Source: Bacteroidaceae bacterium
Lineage (GTDB): Bacteria; Bacteroidota; Bacteroidia; Bacteroidales; Bacteroidaceae
Length of the DNA: 46,052 bases
Direction of reading: 5' to 3'
Assembly (NCBI GenBank): GCA_017427185.1
Contig: JAFRTJ010000045.1
Coordinates: forward strand, 1 to 46,052
Position 1 is the first letter of the stretch, and the number at the start of each line of letters is the position of its first letter. Below are positions 42,245 to 46,052 of the stretch, piece after piece. A model generated the notes under the pieces. It ran no database searches, was not told where the DNA came from, and worked only from the letters and a program-made list of their open reading frames with translations. The position numbers and the translations under genes are program-made.

Positions 42245-43021
42245 ATGCATTATTTCATGGCAGGAAAACCTCTAATTTTGATTTCCAACGATGATGGATA
42301 CCAGGCTCAGGGCATTCGTGTCCTGACGGATTTGATGACCCGTCTGGGCGATGTTGTTGTGGTGGCTCCTGACGCCCCACGTTCTGGCGCAGCGTGTGCT
42401 ATCACGCCTTTCCAGCCTGTCCGTTTGTCTCTCGTCGAGGAGCGTGCCGGCTTGCGTGTCTATTCCTGTTCTGGCAGTCCTGTGGATTGCGTGAAACTGG
42501 CTTCTGAGCAGGTTGTCACACGTCGTCCTGACCTTATGGTCAGCGGCATCAATCATGGTGATAACGCCTCCATCAGCATGCATTACAGTGGCACGGTGGG
42601 TGCTGTGCTGGAGGCCTGCATGAAGGATATTCCAGCCGTTGCGTTCAGTCTTCGCACTCGCGACCAGCAATGTGATTTCTCGCCTTATGAGGAAGTCATT
42701 CTTCAGGTGGCTCGACAGGTCTTGGAGTATGGCCTCCCCAGCGACACCTGCCTGAATGTCAATTTCCCTCAAGTCCCTAAGCTCTTGGGGACCAGTGTCT
42801 GCAGGATGGCTCGAGGCAGATGGATCACGGAATGGGTGCCTGACGAGGAGCCTGGGAAGTTCCACTTGGCTGGCGAGTTCCGCAATCTGGAGCCTGATGC
42901 GCCTGACACGGATTACTGGGCTATGGATCATGGGATGGCTGCCATCTGTCCCCTGCACCTCGACATGACGGATTATGATACCCTGCTGAGTCTGGAATCT
43001 CTCAACAATCGGATGCGATGA
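42245..43021 (+). CDS. surE: 5'/3'-nucleotidase SurE
   Basis: A 258-residue metal-dependent phosphatase of nucleoside monophosphates. The metal site starts LISNDDGYQAQGI with the two aspartates, then VVVAPDAPRSG, GSPVDCVKLA, and SGINHGDNASISMHYSGTVGAVLEA with the conserved asparagine. An in-frame ATG four codons later (42257, MAGKPLILISNDDG) is a plausible true start. The stop overlaps the lpxB start by four bases (ATGA). It is the first gene of surE-lpxB-GH29. Confidence 0.95.
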   Translation: MHYFMAGKPLILISNDDGYQAQGIRVLTDLMTRLGDVVVVAPDAPRSGAACAITPFQPVRLSLVEERAGLRVYSCSGSPVDCVKLASEQVVTRRPDLMVSGINHGDNASISMHYSGTVGAVLEACMKDIPAVAFSLRTRDQQCDFSPYEEVILQVARQVLEYGLPSDTCLNVNFPQVPKLLGTSVCRMARGRWITEWVPDEEPGKFHLAGEFRNLEPDAPDTDYWAMDHGMAAICPLHLDMTDYDTLLSLESLNNRMR

Positions 43022-44157
43022 GGTATTATCTGATAGCAGGCGAGGCGAGTGGCGACTTGCATGCCAGCCATTTGATGGCGGCCCTTCGCGAGCAGGACGC
43101 TGATGCGGAGTTCCGTTTCTATGGGGGGGAGATGATGCAGCAGGTGGGGGGCACGCTGGTTCAGCATTATCGCGATTTGGCGTACATGGGTTTCCTGCCA
43201 GTCATGATGCACCTGCCTACCATCCTGCGGGGAATGAAGCGTTGCAAGGCGGACATCCTGGAGTGGAAACCTGATGTGCTGATTCTGGTCGATTACCCTG
43301 GCTTCAACCTGCAGGTGGCACGTTATGTCAAGTCGCATAGCGAGATACCGATTTTTTATTACATTTCTCCCAAGATTTGGGCGTGGAAGGAATACAGAAT
43401 ACGCAACATCCGTCGTGACATCGACCACCTTTTCAGCATCCTGCCCTTCGAGGTGGACTTCTTCGAGGGGAAGCATCATTACCCCATACATTATGTGGGC
43501 AATCCCACCGTGGACGAGGTGGATGCCTATCTGCATGCTCACGAGGCTGATGCTGCTGCCTTCCGCTCTGACAACGGGTTGGACGACCGCCCAGTCATCG
43601 CTTTGTTGCCAGGGAGCAGGAGGCAGGAGATACGGGGCAACCTGTCGCGGATGGTCCAGGCAGCTGAACCTTTCTTGCAGCAGTATCAACTGGTCTTGGC
43701 AGCTGCTCCAGGCTTCGATGACGCTTATTACCAGGAGTGGGTGGGGGAGACGCAAGTCAAGGTGCTGCGCAACCAGACGTACCGCATCCTGCAGCACAGC
43801 ACAGCGGCACTTGTGACGAGTGGTACAGCCACGCTCGAGACGGCTCTCTTCCGCGTGCCTCAGGTTGTTTGCTACTACGCAAAGGCTGGCCGCCTGGTCT
43901 CCTTGGGAAAGAAACTGATACTGAAAATACCTTACATCTCTCTCGTCAACCTGATTGCTGGCAAGGAGATTGTTCCTGAGTTGCTGGCTGAGAAGATGAA
44001 CGTCGAGAATCTTCGTCTCCATCTTTCCAGCATCCTTCCCTCTGGCTCCGCCCGCCAACTCCAGTTGGATGGCTACGAGGCAATGGCGCAGCGCCTGGGC
44101 GCTCCTGGGGCTGCTCGCCGTGCTGCGAAGGGAATGGTAAGCTTGCTTCGCCCTTAG
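43018..44157 (+). CDS. lpxB: Lipid-A-disaccharide synthase
   Basis: A 379-residue membrane-associated GT19 transferase that joins UDP-2,3-diacylglucosamine and lipid X to make the lipid A disaccharide. Motifs: LIAGEASGDLHASHLM at the N-terminus, YYISPKIWAWKEYRIRNIRR, HYVGNPTVDEV, LLPGSRRQEIRGN, and VTSGTATLETALFRVPQVVCYY. All are family hallmarks. Its start is coupled to surE; the fucosidase gene follows after 13 bases. Confidence 0.96.
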   Translation: MRYYLIAGEASGDLHASHLMAALREQDADAEFRFYGGEMMQQVGGTLVQHYRDLAYMGFLPVMMHLPTILRGMKRCKADILEWKPDVLILVDYPGFNLQVARYVKSHSEIPIFYYISPKIWAWKEYRIRNIRRDIDHLFSILPFEVDFFEGKHHYPIHYVGNPTVDEVDAYLHAHEADAAAFRSDNGLDDRPVIALLPGSRRQEIRGNLSRMVQAAEPFLQQYQLVLAAAPGFDDAYYQEWVGETQVKVLRNQTYRILQHSTAALVTSGTATLETALFRVPQVVCYYAKAGRLVSLGKKLILKIPYISLVNLIAGKEIVPELLAEKMNVENLRLHLSSILPSGSARQLQLDGYEAMAQRLGAPGAARRAAKGMVSLLRP

Positions 44158-44170
44158 ACATCACTTATAT

Positions 44171-45592
44171 ATGTATTGTATGAATCCAAAGAAACCAATT
44201 CTCCTGTTGCTCTTCTCCCTGATGCTGGTTCCTGCCAGTGGACAGCAAGGGCAGCCACCGTTCAGCTTCGAGCGCCTGCACCAGTTGCAGCAGGATTTCG
44301 AAGACCTGCAGTTTGGGCTCTTCACCCATTTCGCCCTGCCCACCTATACCATCGAGGACTGGTCGGATCCTGAGATGCCGCCCTCTGCCTTCTATGCGCC
44401 CAAGCTCGACTGCAAGCAGTGGGCAAAGGCTGCCAAGTCCGCCCACATGACCTACGGGTGCCTCTCCGTGAAGCATCACAACGGCTTCTGCCTGTGGGAC
44501 ACGAAAACTACCGACTACAGCGTCATGAGCAGTCCGCAGCGGCGTGATGTGGTGCGCGAGTATTGCGACGCGTTCCGCAAGGCTGGGCTGAAAGTGATGT
44601 TCCATTTCTCGATTCTCGACACGCACCATAAACTCAGGCGTCATCGCATCACGCCAGAGCTTGTCGAGATGACCAAGACACAGTTGCGCGAGCTGCTGAC
44701 GGGTTATGGCGAGGTGACTGCCATCATGTTCGACGGCTGGGATTCGCCTTGGGGCAGAATCAGTTACGAGGACGTCTCCTTCCCTGAGATTTACAGCCTC
44801 ATCAAGAGTCTCCAACCCAACTGCCTCGTCATCGATATGAACTCCCACAAGTACCCCCGCGAGGCTCTGTTCTACAGCGACATCAAGTTCTACGAGCAGG
44901 GAGCTGGGCAGAAGATCGACGCAGAGAGCAACCGCTTGCCTGCAATGGCCTGCCTGCCCATGCAGCGCACGTGGTTCTGGAAGGAATCGATGCCCACCGA
45001 CCAGCTGCGCGATGTGCGCGAGATTGTCGAGGACAACCTTGTGCCCTACATCAAGGCGCATTGCAGTTTCGTGCTCAACGCAGCCCCCAACCGCGACGGT
45101 CTCATCGACGACAACGCCCTGGAAGCCCTGAAGCAGATAGGGAAGATGTGGAAGAGGACGGAGACATATCAGGTGCCTGTGTGCGATTTCCCAGTCGTGG
45201 GGCGCAACCTTGCCCTCAACAGGCCGTCGGATTCCTCCTGGAGCTGGGACACGAGCCTCATGGACCTTGCCAACGACGACAATTACTCCTCTGCCTGGTG
45301 TCCGCAACCCAGCGTCGCTGAACCCTTCTGGGAGGTGGAGCTCGATGGCGACCAAGCCTTCAACCAGATTGTCGTGACTGAGCCGAAAGCGGGTCCCATG
45401 CAAGCCTACAGGATTGAGTATCTCCACCAGGGCAAGTGGCAGACGCTCTACGAGGGCCCTGCCGTAGGAACCACACGCGTGCATCAGCATAATTTCCCCA
45501 CCGTAAGCGGCAGTCGGGTGCGCATCACTTCCACCCGTCACGACGGCCCACCAGCCATCGCGGAGCTGGGTGTCTATGCCCCGCTGCCTTGA
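44171..45592 (+). CDS. Exported GH29 alpha-L-fucosidase with discoidin-like domain
   Basis: A 473-residue exported glycosidase. The first ATG (44171) gives MYCMNPKK; the second, at 44180, gives a cleaner signal peptide MNPKKPILLLLFSLMLVPASGQ. The catalytic barrel has FGLFTHFALPTYTIEDWSD, CLSVKHHNGFCLWDT, and IMFDGWDSPWG, where the aspartate is the likely nucleophile. SFVLNAAPNRDGLID closes the barrel. The last ~120 residues (AWCPQPSVAEPFWEVELD ... IAELGVYAPLP) form an F5/8 type C (CBM32-like) domain that may bind galactose-type sugars. It should release fucose from glycans in the periplasm or at the surface. It sits 13 bases after lpxB. There is no SusCD pair, so it is not an obvious PUL. Confidence 0.88.
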   Translation: MYCMNPKKPILLLLFSLMLVPASGQQGQPPFSFERLHQLQQDFEDLQFGLFTHFALPTYTIEDWSDPEMPPSAFYAPKLDCKQWAKAAKSAHMTYGCLSVKHHNGFCLWDTKTTDYSVMSSPQRRDVVREYCDAFRKAGLKVMFHFSILDTHHKLRRHRITPELVEMTKTQLRELLTGYGEVTAIMFDGWDSPWGRISYEDVSFPEIYSLIKSLQPNCLVIDMNSHKYPREALFYSDIKFYEQGAGQKIDAESNRLPAMACLPMQRTWFWKESMPTDQLRDVREIVEDNLVPYIKAHCSFVLNAAPNRDGLIDDNALEALKQIGKMWKRTETYQVPVCDFPVVGRNLALNRPSDSSWSWDTSLMDLANDDNYSSAWCPQPSVAEPFWEVELDGDQAFNQIVVTEPKAGPMQAYRIEYLHQGKWQTLYEGPAVGTTRVHQHNFPTVSGSRVRITSTRHDGPPAIAELGVYAPLP

Positions 45593-45643
45593 CCTGCAGG
45601 CTTTCCCCGGCAGGCAGCAGACGACTGGTTGGGAGAGGGGAAA

Positions 45644-45785
45644 GAACGTGTTGCCTTGAGAGTTTCAACGTGTTGCCTTGAGCATTTCAACGTGTTGCCT
45701 TGAGCATTTCAACGTGTTGTGGCACTCTTTCCAACGTGTTGTCTTGAGCTTTCCAACGTGTAGCGACGCTCCAAAGAACGTGTCG
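45644..45785 (+). repeat. 22-bp-period palindromic array, 7 units
   Basis: Ten-base units start at 45644 (GAACGTGTTG), 45666, 45688, 45710 and 45732 (all CAACGTGTTG), 45754 (CAACGTGTAG) and 45776 (GAACGTGTCG): every step is exactly 22 bases. Spacers are 12 bases; three contain CCTTGAG, others differ. The end units are the most changed, as in a decaying array. It lies downstream of the fucosidase in the same orientation as the array behind pssA. Twelve-base spacers rule out CRISPR. Confidence 0.92.
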
Positions 45786-45886
45786 CATCCTTGGAGCCGT
45801 TCCAGGCTTTTGTGCGTGTTTTCTAAATCTTTAATATCAATGTAAAAATATTTCAGCACATGCCTTTGTGTATCAAACGGAGGTGA

Positions 45887-45993
45887 GAAATGAAACAGTG
45901 TCAAATGTGGAGGGTTAAAGGTAATGTATTGGTTTTGAGCGAATTAAGGTAATTTGCACTTTAGAGTGTTTCACTGTTTCACTGTTTCATTTC
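45887..45993. repeat. 14-bp inverted repeat and GTTTCACT tandem units
   Basis: GAAATGAAACAGTG (45887-45900) is exactly inverted as CACTGTTTCATTTC (45980-45993), with 79 bases between. The right arm is part of two GTTTCACT tandem octamers plus GTTTCAT (45968-45990). The window end is A/T-rich (TATATTATATATTATATA). No gene is seen in 45593-46052; this may be the upstream control region of a gene outside the window. Confidence 0.7.
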
Positions 45994-46052
45994 GATTTTT
46001 CTTTTTTTGTTTCAGAGAGTGTGGGATGAAATTTTATATTATATATTATATA

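Noticed and set aside
45665..45904. 79-aa minus-strand ORF at the window end
   Set aside because: Its sequence comes from the 22-bp array (repeated LKCSRQHVEMLKAT-type residues) and not from a gene.

Overview
The window looks like chromosomal DNA of a Bacteroidota, most likely order Bacteroidales and Prevotellaceae-like. Several signs agree: many promoters fit the phylum's TTTG-N19-21-TAnnTTTG pattern, Shine-Dalgarno sites are mostly absent, and there are a 'smalltalk' micro-ORF, a PorW/SprE-PorX pair, a protein with a type IX secretion (T9SS) C-terminal domain, a TonB-receptor-like beta-barrel protein, and the parA-parB-DUF5683-mltD-relA order. Species cannot be fixed from the sequence alone. 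No phage, transposase or rRNA was seen. The content is mostly housekeeping, separated by repeat-rich intergenic stretches.

Layout. 1-665: heptamer repeats, a 14-bp palindrome, the smalltalk micro-ORF, a terminator and tRNA-Pro(GGG). 666-7030 (+): aroA, a small membrane protein, the T9SS lipoprotein PorW/SprE and its regulator PorX. 7051-11852 (-): dnaE, trxA, a small acidic protein and tsaE, ending in a clear terminator. 12021-13456 (+): psd and pssA (phosphatidylethanolamine synthesis), then a 22-bp-period repeat array. 13649-15138 (-): tadA and a secreted protein of unknown function. 15210-17095 (+): yraN, birA, pyrH. 17165-21242 (-): a five-gene operon reading VTC-domain protein, DUF4956 membrane protein, DUF2490 outer-membrane protein, a T9SS-CTD protein and a beta-helical carbohydrate-binding-type protein. 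21421-22916 (+): frr and rsgA. 23111-24532 (-): alkaline phosphatase. 24533-25207: repeats, a second, degenerate 22-bp array and a truncated HTH micro-ORF. 25208-26269 (-): aroB. 26463-29465 (+): a large outer-membrane beta-barrel protein. 29462-31408 (-): an unknown membrane-anchored protein, a DUF3822 protein and rsmD. 31505-32926 (+): a RecD-like helicase. 32904-35519 (-): alaS. 35633-35980 (+): a MerR-type regulator. 36031-42030 (-): parA, parB, DUF5683, mltD and relA/spoT. 42245-45592 (+): surE, lpxB and a GH29 fucosidase, followed by a third, seven-unit 22-bp array.

How the genes fit together. PorW/SprE and PorX imply a type IX secretion system; its likely cargo in the window is the small CTD protein inside the VTC/DUF4956 operon, which appears to build something at the cell surface. 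psd and pssA supply phosphatidylethanolamine, lpxB lipid A, mltD peptidoglycan remodelling, and parAB chromosome segregation.

The most unusual signal is non-coding. Imperfect palindromic units of consensus CAACGTGTTG recur at exactly 22-bp spacing at three intergenic loci (5, 3 and 7 units), while the 12-bp spacers vary. At the two clear arrays the strand that is sense for the upstream gene gives RNA units that are fully self-complementary if G-U pairs are allowed.
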